Of a stretch of 64,000 bases of DNA, positions 24,001 to 30,880 are shown piece after piece. Below the pieces are notes generated by a model. That model saw only the letters and a list, made by a program, of their open reading frames with translations, did no database searches and had not been told where the DNA came from. The DNA is taken from contig NC_064448.1 of assembly GCF_023343835.1 (NCBI RefSeq), positions 13,609,531 through 13,673,530 of the forward strand. Reading direction: 5' to 3'. The translations under genes were made by a program, and so were the position numbers. The stretch's first letter is position 1. Each line of letters begins with the position of its first letter. Source of the DNA: Lagopus muta. Lineage: Eukaryota > Chordata > Aves > Galliformes > Phasianidae.

Positions 24001-27000
24001 CCTCTTTCTGTCATGGCTTCGACTTCGGCTCTTGCTCTTTTTTCTCCTGAGAAGATTAAAAAACAACACACCTTCGGTTACACGCGCAGCTCTGGCTCAC
24101 CCCTCCCGTTATTCATCCACATTCCACAGCTCCTCTAACTTAATGCCACGAGCATTAATGTGAAAAGTTGCTACATCCTGCTATGTGTACAAGGACTTTC
24201 GTAGAAGGGGTGGATAAACATCAGGAATCTTAAAATCCACAATGAACAAGATCAAGTGCTCTGCAGCACTTCCTTCTGATCTAATTCTGCGACACCAAAG
24301 GGGGGCAGAGCAGAGCAGGACAACCCCCCCTTACCCTGCTGCTCCTCTGAGTGCAGCTCGAGGCACTGCTGGCTCATGCCCAGCTTTTCACCCAGCAGGA
24401 CCCCCAGGTCCTCCTCCACAACAGCAGCAGGCCATGCTAACATATATGAACACCTGAGTACTTCGATTGAAACTGAAATGAGAGGTCAGAACCACTTCTG
24501 AAATTCAGGAAGCATTATCCTTCTTCCTACCTCAGTTTTAATTTGGGAGCTGGCCAGCGAAACAGAAGCAAGAGTTTTACATATGCTTTAAAAAAACATA
24601 AATAAAACTTCAGAACTTCAAATATTATGATCAGCTGATTTTGATGGGGTTTCAAGTCCATATTATGGCCTTGAAATATAGGCATATTTATTATGAGAAC
24701 TATGTTTACAAAATCTGATGATAAACAGAACCTTAAAGTAAGGCACTGACTAGGTAAGAACTTCAGCAACGCTTCCTGAAGAAAGCATGCTTGCAATCTG
24801 TTTCTGAAAGTTTTCATGTAATTTTAGAAGTTGCTTAAAACAGCTGTTGTACAAAAAAGTCAAAGAAAGACTCAATACTCAGTTGAAAATATGAGTAGCA
24901 ATGAAGATGTTGGGACGGAAAAGGGGAGGGAAGTTGATGTGGAACCCAATATGGAACCTTTTCAAGAAAGCAATCCGATCTTCTGCCTGCACTGCTCTAA
25001 ATTGCTTAAGATTTCACACAAAAGACTTAAATGCACAGCTAAAGATACAAAAAAAATAGGAGATGAATTGTGCAGAACCGCCCAAGTCTGTATTTTTCTC
25101 TGCTGCTAAAACAATACACGTATCCACGAATGTGGTGGTATCACAAGGATGTAACCGCATCCACACAAAAGAAAACTTCGTAATTCCCCCTGCTGCCAAT
25201 GCCAAGCCTTCCCAGTTCACTTCCTTTACCACCAGTGACGTGCACGGCGCATCCCACAGCTCCACCAGCCCGTCCCTCCCACAGCACGAGGGCACTCACT
25301 TCTTGCTGCGCTCCTCGTGGCCGTTGGCACTGCTCAATTTGTTCTCATCCTAAGCAGGGTTGATAGAAGAACATCGTGAGGACGAAGCGGAAACATTTCA
25401 AGTGGTCAAAGGGTAATGGGAATAGGAATAAGAAAATACAAAACAAAAATTTTAATACTAAATTACTTGTTTAGAGTTTAACGTGGAAAGCTTTAGATAA
25501 TTTAAGTAGGCATGTTTAACCACTTTGCTGCTTAAATTTAGGTCATACAACTACGAAATACAAAACTTACATCGTTTAAAAGCGTGTATTAAATTGTAGA
25601 TACTTCCTTACATGGTTTAGAGAGTAAGTTATCCTGTAGAATTCAGCACTCAAGTGGTTAAAAGTTATTTCTATAAAACGTAAGAGGAAGCTTCAGGTTT
25701 GTGTGCCCCTCAGACCAGCACCAAGGCTACAGCTCTGCCTAACCCCAGTGGCCGCGCTAGCAGCCAGCCACTATCCATTCCTGTGACCGATGCCATTCCC
25801 GAGATCTTCGCTCATTTTCGTTGAAGGGTTGTAAGAGCTTGATGCCACCTCTGTCACACATCTCGCCCTGAAGCAAACAGGGATTCACACTGCTTTAGTA
25901 ACGTCGACTCCCAAGAAAGTCATCAATAATCCACCAGTCCAGCCTAAACATTCCCTATTTCCATACCTGTTTACATGGAAAATATCCATGTTAAACCAGG
26001 AAACCACAAGAATTTCAACATAACAATTCACAATTTTCTCTTCAAGACTTTATGTAACTACTAAATATTACATGAACTAAATACACAATTTAAAACTTAC
26101 AGTGCTCATTCAAAATTCACGACACGGTTGTAATTAACACTGCAGAACAGACTAACAATAGCTGCTGTATAATTTATATACTCGCTTTACAATTTAATCA
26201 CATGGGTTACATCAGAAGTACAATTCCTAAACGCCTCAAGTTTGATACACGTTACTTGTGAAACCAGTGCTAAAGCATGCACGATGTTAACACTTCACCA
26301 CCACTTGGTGAAAAACAAAAAAGACAGTATTCATTGGCTGCTGGTTTAGGCAAAAGACATCGCTACACTCATCGGTAAGAATTTTGCATCAGAATTGACA
26401 CGTCTTAATTGAACAACTAGGACAGAGGATACAGGAGATTGTCTGGAACGACAGTGCAGACTGTGATACTGTCTTTTACTTGCTAAGAACGGGCTGTTCA
26501 GGGATCCAAGAATTTAGGTAAATTCGTTCACTCAGCAATTGATTTCCACCTGCTCTGTTAAAAGATTAACCACCACCAGCCTTCTGCAGTAAGAGCAAGT
26601 CTCACTTCTTGCCCTCAGCAGACTGTTCAAATATTTACTTGCCATGGGACTGGTGAAAAGGTTATTCTTGGAACCCTGCTGTTTTCCCAAACCACTGCAT
26701 TCACCTTGTTGCTATACCAAACTGGACCTGGCAATTTTAGGAGAGATTTCTTGTTTTGGGGGGTAATTTTTTTTTTTTGGTTGGTTGTTTTTGTTTCTTG
26801 TTTTTATTTTTGTTTTTCTTTTTTTTTTTTTTCTCTTTCTTTTTTTTTAACCTAGGGGACCACGGTACAGCGATACGTCACTCAATTACTACCTTATGAT
26901 TGACAGTTCACACTGGAATCAAAGGTGAATTCATGGGAGTAGAGGTGAGATATCGTTAGGCAAGTCTACAAAGAGAGATAGATGGGCATTTATTCATCAC

Positions 27001-27238
27001 GCTGAAGTGAAACTACTGCACAATATAATTACATTAACAGCACATATTTACTTGCAAGTTACATGTAATGCATCTCCAATAAGACAAATCATGAGGGCTC
27101 CAGGGATGTTAGTTTACAGTTCAGCAGTAGTTTCATGAATAATGCTAAATTAAGGTAAACAGGACCTCACTGGCACGTTTTTCTCACCTTCTTGTAAGGA
27201 GCTTCAAGCATTGCTTCTATATCAATATCATCAGCCAT
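2933..27238 (-). CDS. RBM39: RBM39 (CAPER-alpha), RNA-binding splicing factor; whole spliced CDS span
   Basis: Nuclear SR-like protein that works in pre-mRNA splicing (U2AF65-related, binding SF3B1-type ligand motifs) and as a coactivator of AP-1 and steroid receptors. Sixteen coding exons in perfect phase give 1,569 nt, or 522 residues; the matching human isoform is 524. Order: acidic N-terminus starting MADDIDIEAML; RS-rich region about 30-98; RRM1 about 150-227 (RNP2 VFCMQL 155-160, RNP1 KGIAYVEF 194-201); RRM2 about 250-327 (RNP2 LYVGSL 252-257, RNP1 KGYGFITF 291-298); linker; C-terminal UHM about 433-509 with the R-W-F loop at 486-488. The start ATG (27,236-27,238) is the only one that fits the family N-terminus. 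Every intron is GT-AG. Residues are almost invariant against the human protein as I remember it, except a two-residue shortening at the exon 13/14 junction. Promoter is a CpG island. Identification is very secure. Confidence 0.97.
3131..3209 (-). CDS. RBM39: RBM39 coding exon 16 (UHM)
   Basis: 79 nt (26 codons plus one base), from GNVYVKCPSIAAAT to HGRWFAG. It contains the R-W-F signature of UHM domains (residues 486-488), which grips tryptophan-containing ULM ligands such as SF3B1. The donor is GTGAGG. The downstream intron is only 97 nt. Confidence 0.96.
3555..4177 (+). mobile_element. CR1 LINE fragment
   Basis: Diverged 3' part of a CR1 element, antisense to RBM39. It begins near the RT C-terminal region (AGCAGCCCTGC..GACTTGG, then GCATGGAAGGCTGAGGGTGCCTTGGG). 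It continues through ATGGAGAAGAGGGCTGCGGGGAGACCTC and the typical GTCAGGGGGAAGCTTTTAC block, and ends with the octamer-like ATTCCAGGATTCTATGA. It has many stops and indels. Confidence 0.88.
4944..4989. repeat. 23-bp perfect tandem duplication
   Basis: The unit ACTGTCTGGAAAACATCCCC plus AAA occurs twice back to back (4,944-4,966 and 4,967-4,989). It is intronic in RBM39. The identity of the copies suggests a recent slippage or duplication event. Confidence 0.9.
6387..6492 (-). CDS. RBM39: RBM39 coding exon 15 (UHM start)
   Basis: 106 nt, completing a threonine codon and then encoding EEEAGWDTEIKDDVIEE to YVDKNSAQ, the first helix and strands of the C-terminal UHM. The acceptor is CCCCCTGCAG, the donor GTATGC. 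One conservative change against human is visible (EEEAGW where human has EEEVGW). Confidence 0.96.
6660..6735 (-). CDS. RBM39: RBM39 coding exon 14 (linker)
   Basis: 76 nt encoding LAAAASVQPLATQ to SNMFNPQ with split codons at both ends. The acceptor is CATTGAACAG, the donor GTAAGTG. Joined to exon 13 it reads QQNEVLAAAA, two residues shorter than the human QQTEASALAAAA, which explains the total of 522 rather than 524 residues. Confidence 0.95.
6736..7823 (-). other. RBM39: RBM39 intron 13
   Basis: 1,088 nt between exons 13 and 14. I recognise no repeat or gene in it. Confidence 0.85.
7824..7856 (-). CDS. RBM39: RBM39 coding exon 13 (33-nt microexon-sized)
   Basis: A tiny exon encoding DLQTRLSQQNE with split codons at each side. 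The acceptor is TTTCTCCTCAG, the donor GTAACC. In human an alternative upstream acceptor adds six residues (EFSFVI); no AG dinucleotide lies 18 nt upstream here, so only the short form appears possible. Confidence 0.93.
9023..9186 (+). mobile_element. CR1 LINE 3' end fragment
   Basis: Short 3' piece with the recognisable blocks AGGCACTGGAACAGGTTGCC, GAGGTTGTGGATGTCCACTC and GGGTCCCTTCCAGCCCAAAC, ending in CCATTCTGTGATTCTATAA. It lies antisense to RBM39 inside intron 12. Confidence 0.92.
10900..11830 (-). mobile_element. Decayed LINE, endonuclease-domain region (old CR1/L2-like family)
   Basis: On the minus strand, 11,626-11,820 reads VTVGDFNFPDTDWRRIA followed by GAQIFLDVISDKF. This matches the layout of LINE apurinic endonucleases (GDFN-x-PD-x-x-W, then F-L-D). 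About 50-200 nt further on, a second frame reads LILVSNEDVMDE and then LSDHELLKLK, matching the family's L-x-L-x-x-N-x-E and SDH catalytic motif. Stops and frameshifts interrupt it. It resembles the LINE EEP domain but is too diverged for me to name the family. Boundaries are approximate. Confidence 0.55.
13303..13380 (-). CDS. RBM39: RBM39 coding exon 12 (linker)
   Basis: 78 nt encoding TGLQIPPAAQQALQMSGSLA to FGAVA, part of the low-complexity linker between RRM2 and the UHM. The acceptor is CCTGCTCAG, the donor GTAAGA. The upstream intron is only 87 nt. Confidence 0.96.
13468..13672 (-). CDS. RBM39: RBM39 coding exon 11 (end of RRM2)
   Basis: 205 nt encoding FSDSECAKKALEQLNGFELA through GRPMKVGHVTERTD to LQLMARLAE plus one base. 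It completes RRM2 and starts the linker. The acceptor is CCACCTGCAG, the donor GTATGT. Confidence 0.97.
13673..14558 (-). other. RBM39: RBM39 intron 10
   Basis: 886 nt containing the A-rich run at 14,232-14,266. No other element was recognised. Confidence 0.85.
14232..14266. repeat. Poly(A) run
   Basis: 26 consecutive A residues, one G, then eight more A on the plus strand (poly-T in the RBM39 pre-mRNA). There is no retrocopy body beside it. Confidence 0.9.
14559..14624 (-). CDS. RBM39: RBM39 coding exon 10 (RRM2 centre)
   Basis: 66 nt, exactly 22 codons: IESIQLMMDSETGRSKGYGF plus IT. It carries most of the RNP1 motif of RRM2. The acceptor is TTTTTTTAG, the donor GTATGA. Confidence 0.97.
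14625..15936 (-). other. RBM39: RBM39 intron 9
   Basis: 1,312 nt with a 19-base T run (15,435-15,453). Nothing else was recognised. Confidence 0.85.
15937..16074 (-). CDS. RBM39: RBM39 coding exon 9 (RRM2 start)
   Basis: 138 nt, 46 codons, from AEKNRAAAMANNLQKGSAGP to MLRGIFEPFGR. It carries RNP2 (LYVGSL) and the first helix of RRM2. Residues M265, G268, E271 and P272, which in human form the face bound by aryl-sulfonamide degraders with DCAF15, are all present at the same numbers. The acceptor is CCCCGCAG, the donor GTATGC. Confidence 0.97.
16075..16598 (-). other. RBM39: RBM39 intron 8
   Basis: 524 nt, AT-rich, with a short TTA/ATT microsatellite-like stretch near 16,359-16,380. No gene or transposon was recognised. 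Confidence 0.8.
16599..16751 (-). CDS. RBM39: RBM39 coding exon 8 (RRM1 second half)
   Basis: 153 nt, 51 codons, from VRDVRMISDRNSRRSKGIAY to LGVPIIVQASQ. It contains RNP1 of RRM1 (KGIAYVEF, residues 194-201). The acceptor is GTCTTTCAG, the donor GTAAGG. Confidence 0.97.
16752..17356 (-). other. RBM39: RBM39 intron 7
   Basis: 605 nt; no repeat or gene recognised. Confidence 0.8.
17357..17474 (-). CDS. RBM39: RBM39 coding exon 7 (RRM1 first half)
   Basis: 118 nt completing an arginine codon, then encoding EPIDNLTPEERDARTVFCMQ through LEEFFSTVGK. It contains RNP2 of RRM1 (VFCMQL, residues 155-160). The acceptor is TTTCCAG, the donor GTAAGT. Confidence 0.97.
17475..18776 (-). other. RBM39: RBM39 intron 6
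   Basis: 1,302 nt, markedly AT-rich between about 18,180 and 18,360. No repeat family or gene was recognised. Confidence 0.8.
18777..18830 (-). CDS. RBM39: RBM39 coding exon 6 (end of RS region)
   Basis: 54 nt encoding RRRSRSKSPFRKDKSPV with split serine and arginine codons. The acceptor is CTCTTTACAG, the donor GTAGCT. The 106-nt intron upstream separates it from exon 5. Confidence 0.95.
   Translation of the reverse strand, partial: QTAFQKQKSLQKRQEPC
18937..19002 (-). CDS. RBM39: RBM39 coding exon 5
   Basis: 66 nt that complete the tyrosine split at the end of exon 4, then encode SGPKFNSAIRGKIGLPHSIK plus L. The acceptor is TTTTGCCGTAG, the donor GTTTCT (a weak +3/+4 match). Exon lengths and phase agree exactly with the family. 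Confidence 0.94.
19144..19189. repeat. 10-bp minisatellite (GCACACCTCC)4.6
   Basis: Four perfect copies of GCACACCTCC followed by GCACAC. It lies in RBM39 intron 4, about 140 nt upstream (in the transcript) of exon 5. Confidence 0.93.
20589..20614. repeat. Poly(A) run (26 nt)
   Basis: 26 uninterrupted A on the plus strand within RBM39 intron 4, with no adjacent retroelement body. Confidence 0.9.
23852..24046 (-). CDS. RBM39: RBM39 coding exon 4 (RS domain)
   Basis: 195 nt encoding the arginine/serine-rich domain: KKSKSRSRSHDRKRSRSKER, then repeats of RERKRSRSKERRRSRSRS, ending RRFRGRYRSP and a split tyrosine. RS domains mediate SR-protein contacts and nuclear-speckle localisation and are regulated by phosphorylation. 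The acceptor is TCTTCTCAG; the donor is GTAGGT right after TA, so the apparent in-frame TAG is intronic. Confidence 0.96.
24047..25299 (-). other. RBM39: RBM39 intron 3
   Basis: 1,253 nt containing a CR1 fragment in the sense orientation (24,295-24,442). Nothing else was recognised. Confidence 0.85.
24295..24442 (-). mobile_element. CR1 LINE RT C-terminal fragment
   Basis: Read on the minus strand it gives VVEEDLGVLLGEKLGMSQQC, the CR1 RT C-terminal block (usual form PAEKDLGVLVDEKLDMSQQC). Both ends are truncated and no 3' octamer is visible. Confidence 0.85.
25300..25349 (-). CDS. RBM39: RBM39 coding exon 3
   Basis: 50 nt encoding DENKLSSANGHEERSK plus two bases. The acceptor is CCTGCTTAG, the donor GTGAGT. 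It links the N-terminal acidic peptide to the RS domain. Confidence 0.95.
25757..25867 (-). other. RBM39: Candidate RBM39 poison exon (open in phase, then TAG)
   Basis: A strong acceptor (CCCTGTTTGCTTCAG, AG at 25,868-25,869) is followed on the minus strand by 36 open codons in the phase left by exon 2. They begin GEMCDRGGIKLL and run to WIVAGC, then TAG at 25,757-25,759. Inclusion would truncate the protein soon after residue 17 and target the mRNA for nonsense-mediated decay. The donor is not obvious; weak GT candidates follow the stop, so the 3' limit given is the stop codon. This is inference from the sequence plus knowledge of RBM39 autoregulation. Confidence 0.5.
26751..26849. repeat. 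T-rich low-complexity tract
   Basis: About 100 nt of T runs broken by G and C (A-rich with scattered G, C and T in the RBM39 transcript), within intron 2. Confidence 0.85.
27188..27238 (-). CDS. RBM39: RBM39 coding exon 2 (start codon)
   Basis: The first 17 codons, MADDIDIEAMLEAPYKK, with ATG at 27,236-27,238. The exon itself begins at 27,251 after the acceptor TTTCTTTCAG, leaving 13 nt of 5'UTR. The donor is GTGAGA. The N-terminal peptide is identical to the mammalian protein. Confidence 0.97.
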
Positions 27239-27448
27239 TTTTTCAGGACACCTGAAAGAAAAAAAACAATGCAGCTGAGAGGGAGAACCCCAGTGTTGAG
27301 CTCTTGCTTAGGAGTCGTTACTGCATCAGCGCAGTTCACACGTCAGCCTCTCGGCAGCTATTTCCAACAAGCCTGGAATGAAGCTCACCCAGTGAGCTGG
27401 TAAAGAATGTGACACCAAGCAGCAACCAACCACAGCTGAGAACAACAC

Positions 27449-27577
27449 AGATGCGTGGGGCCCTGGGCAGCCCGGTCTGGTGTGAAATGGGGAGGTTGGT
27501 GGCCCTGCCTGCGGACAGGGCTGGGCATTCGTGATCCTTGAGGTCCCTTCCAACCCTGGCCGCTCTGTGATTCTGTG
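27449..27577 (+). mobile_element. CR1 LINE 3' end fragment
   Basis: A short, well-preserved 3' end with GGGGCCCTGGGCAGCC, GAAATGGGGAGGTTGGTGGC and GATCCTTGAGGTCCCTTCCA, closing with CTCTGTGATTCTGTG. It closely resembles the 3' end of the CR1 at 1-988, so the same subfamily is likely. Confidence 0.93.
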
Positions 27578-28833
27578 CTATCAGACAATTAGCAGGCAGA
27601 AAGCCCTCAGGTACTCCCAGCTATTTCTCAACAAAGAACACAGCTCACTGTGATGCAGCAACACAGGTCTAGTGGCCATCTTAGGAAATATCAGAGCTCA
27701 ACCACAGGATTACCTGAGCTGCCTACAGACCAAACGTTCAGGCAAACCCACCCGCACACTCCCTGCACTTGCCACCATCCCATTTATTACCCTGATGACT
27801 TGGACTGCCTTTAAGAAACGTGACTTCCTGCACAGCACAGGCCACGGAAGAAGCTTATGATTCAAGCTCCAAGAAAAGCACACGATCCATTTAGTCCAGA
27901 CTTTCAAGCCTCAGGAAAGAAAAGAAAAAGCAGCCATATCACACCATGCAATACCAGTTTTTGACTTCAACCTCCTCGTGTCATTTTGTGTTTATTATAC
28001 TCCAAATCCTCATGACATTTGATTCCCTTTTCCTATGCAAGTCCACTATCAAGAACATTTCAAAACTCTGCAGTGTTGAACAGAGACTTAACTTCCTAAA
28101 AACTATCAATAAAAGAGGATTTTTCTTTTCTTTTTTAGAACTGAAAAGCAAGGCCTCTAGACATGAGCCATAGATGGAGAACTTTCCTCCACACGTGCCG
28201 TGAATTTCTTTAAACCATGACAGTTCTTGCACCATCGTTGCAGGTACTGCTGTACAAGAACTGCACTTTCCAGCATAATTAAATCATTCCAAATTTACAA
28301 AATTCTTTAACTCTTCACCCATAACCTCTTAACTGAGATTACTGTACCAGAGCTTCACCACCTCTAAGAACCAAGTCTCTCTTCCCCATTAGTACGCAAC
28401 AAACAGAAGAAACCTTTGCCAGTATGGGAGCACTGGAAGTTCACGTTCAATAGCTTACCATCAAGGCACACTAACCTCATTGCCAAAGTTACTGCCTCTG
28501 AGGCTAGTGTTACCACCAACACAGCCACCCTTAGTTTCTACCTGATGGCTACTATACTTTTTCTCAGAGCACTGACATGTAGTTTTTCAAGTCCTGCTGA
28601 TACCCATAACTCAACTGGCTGCTGTTCTAACAGGAGGTACCACTAAGAGGAGCAGTATGATTAAGCACCACTAAAAAGCACCGGGTCAAAACATGGTTTC
28701 AACACAAAACAATTCCATGAGTGGCAACTTCCACCCATGAAGGCTTTTTTGCCTGTGCACTTAGCCAACAGAACACATCCACGTACTGCTGGGCAGGATT
28801 CTTCACACTTGAAGAGGAATGGCCAAGGGAGGT

Positions 28834-28864
28834 CAGGGACAGAACAGGGACAGAACAGGGACAG
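28834..28864. repeat. 11-bp tandem repeat (CAGGGACAGAA)2.8
   Basis: Almost three perfect copies of CAGGGACAGAA in RBM39 intron 1. Confidence 0.9.
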
Positions 28865-30364
28865 CCCAACCACGAGCCCTGTGGACAAGCACCTCAGGAA
28901 TGCTGAGTGCTGCGCCCACACAAATAGGTGTAAAAGCAACAACCATCTTACGGAGGGTTAAAAAAAAAGAAAAAAGCCTTATCACAAAGCATTCAGCCAC
29001 AGGACTTACTGTTCCAAACAAAGAAAAAGCCACATGCTGTGTTCAAACAAAAAGTTTATAGAAAAGACTTTTCATTAAACAAAGACACCCCTCGTGACCC
29101 TGCGCCACAACCAGCAGAGGACACAGAGGGAAGTGTTGCTCCACCACAGCCCTCTATTCCTACTTGTTCTGGGCTGTGTGCTGTCAGGCAGAGCCACAGG
29201 CAGTGCATGAGGTTATGGAGACCTTTGGCCTCAGCCCGTGCAATTGTACAATTCGTAAGCAGTGCAATACTGGTGTCATAGAACGCTTCCAACAACGTAC
29301 ATTCTCCTTCTCTAACACACAGACCCACTGACTCCACAATTCCAGCCAGAAACCAAAACATACATAGCTATTTTTCTGGTAAAAAAATCACAGATAATTC
29401 ATAAATTTTAAATTTAAATCGTAACAGATTTCCAAATATTCTTCATTAAACAGCAAAAAACCGTAAAAGGCTACTTATAAAAGGCTTCATTGTTTTTGTT
29501 TTGTTTGTTTTTTTAAAGGAAAATAAAAGCTTTGTATGCTTGAATCATTGGAGAAAGAAAAAAATAGGAATGAATTATACTTGAGACTTCCACAGTCAAC
29601 AAGAAGCCTAAAAGAACGTAAGATTTACTACTGCTGACTTCATCAGTATTTCACAACGTAAATCCATCCCTCTTTACTATACCATCATAAGTAACAAGAA
29701 GTTTAAAATACCAATTCGGTGCGCGTTTTGCTAACAAGAGGCACGGAGAACCGTTACGGAGAGCTTCACCAACCGGGCTACGAGCACAGCTTTGGCCGCA
29801 CGGCGCCCATGCCGCCCACATTCGCACCCCGGCACTTCCAGCGCTCCGTGCGCAGCCAAAGAGGAAGGAAATCGAATTCGGTTCTCAGCGACGCCGCCAC
29901 AAGGCCGAGCCCCGCCCCGCCCCCCCCCCCCCCCAGCCGAGGTCCCGCTCCGCAGCCATTCGGGCCTCAGGGCCGCGCTCAGCTCCCGGCCCCGCGCCTC
30001 GACAGCCCGAAGGCCGCTCCCCACGGGTGGCAGGGCCGGGTCGCACAGCGCCATCGTGGGGGGACTCGGGGAGGGACAAGGCGGCAACAGGAACAGCCGG
30101 ACCCGCCCGCTACGTGGCCGCGGGAGCAAGCCGAGGCCGCACGGCCGGGCCGCGAGACGGGGAGCAGGCCGAGCTCCCCCAGCCCGTGCCGAAAGAACGC
30201 GGGCCGGACGCCGCAGGGAAACCGGCGGCAGGGCCCGAGAGCGCGGCACGGGGCGGCCCTACCGGAGCGAGGAAGCCGCGGCGGCAGGAGACGCGGGCCT
30301 CGTCGCCCCGCGGGCCGGGCCGCGGCTCACCCATTACGCGACCCGGCGCCAGCCCGGCAGTTAC

Positions 30365-30480
30365 CTGCGCCGCGGGCAGCCGCTGTCCTCGTTCGGGTGT
30401 CCGAGGCCCGGCGACGGCAGCGAAAGCTCCGGGCTCCGGCGCTCGCTGCGTTGACGGTGGGGGATGGGCACGAGGGCTCG
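30365..30480 (-). other. RBM39: RBM39 non-coding exon 1 (5' limit approximate)
   Basis: On the minus strand GCGGCGCAG is followed by the donor GTAACTGCC, so the exon ends at 30,365. It splices in a non-coding position to exon 2, where the start codon lies. The transcription start is not determinable from sequence; the 5' coordinate is a guess. Confidence 0.55.
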
Positions 30481-30704
30481 GCAGGCCCCTCCAAGCGGTC
30501 AAAAGGCGGACGGACGGCGCCGCTCGGCCGGCCGCGGAGGCGGCAGGCGGCAAAGAACGGCACGATCGTGACGAGCGGTCCCCGGACCCGGGCTGGGCCC
30601 CGGCTCTGACCGCGGCGGCTGCTCCCCGAAATGGCGCCCGCCGCGTCTCGCTGCTCGCAGGCTCCGCACACGGCACGGGGGCGCCCAGAACCCGTTGCAG
30701 GGGC

Positions 30705-30842
30705 TCTCGCGAGACACAGAGCCCGGCCCCGCGCCAGCCACCTCTCGCGAGACAGTGCCGCCGGAAACCGGCGCTCAAACGCTCGCGAGACTCGGTAAGG
30801 GCTGCAAGACCACCATCTCTGCCCCTCTGTGCTCTCGCGAGA
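30705..30842. promoter_or_regulatory. Cluster of TCTCGCGAGA palindromes
   Basis: Three perfect copies of the palindrome TCTCGCGAGA at 30,705-30,714, 30,743-30,752 and 30,833-30,842, plus a one-mismatch copy (GCTCGCGAGA) at 30,781-30,790. This element is known from CpG-island housekeeping and bidirectional promoters. A GCCGCCATTTT box (YY1-like) follows at about 30,898-30,908. Confidence 0.9.
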
Positions 30843-30880
30843 GTGCGCGCACCCGCCGCGGAAGGTCAAAGGTGACCCGT

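Larger units (their letters stand above)
25350..27187 (-). other. RBM39: RBM39 intron 2 (transposon-free, candidate autoregulatory intron)
   Basis: 1,838 nt with no recognisable transposon apart from a simple T-rich tract (26,751-26,849). It contains the candidate poison exon at 25,757-25,867. Mammalian RBM39 (formerly RNPC2) is among the splicing-factor genes associated with exonic ultraconserved elements and premature-stop cassette exons; whether this bird intron is equally conserved cannot be tested here. Confidence 0.6.
27252..30364 (-). other. RBM39: RBM39 intron 1
   Basis: 3,113 nt between the non-coding first exon and exon 2. It carries a CR1 3' end (27,449-27,577) and an 11-bp tandem repeat (28,834-28,864). 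Its 5' part is CpG-island sequence with a 15-base C run near 29,920-29,934. Confidence 0.75.
29800..30880. promoter_or_regulatory. RBM39: CpG island promoter of RBM39
   Basis: Dense CpG and very high GC, standing out sharply from the AT-rich RBM39 introns. It includes the non-coding first exon, several GC-rich boxes and a cluster of TCTCGCGAGA palindromes at its upstream edge. No TATA box was seen, as expected for a broadly expressed splicing-factor gene. Limits were judged by eye. Confidence 0.85.

Noticed and set aside
29719-30609. A 296-residue open frame on the plus strand, and similar long frames on both strands, at 29.7-30.9 kb
   Set aside because: They lie in the CpG island, overlap each other in several frames, and are Pro/Arg/Ala-rich with no domain. 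Few stop codons are expected at this GC content.
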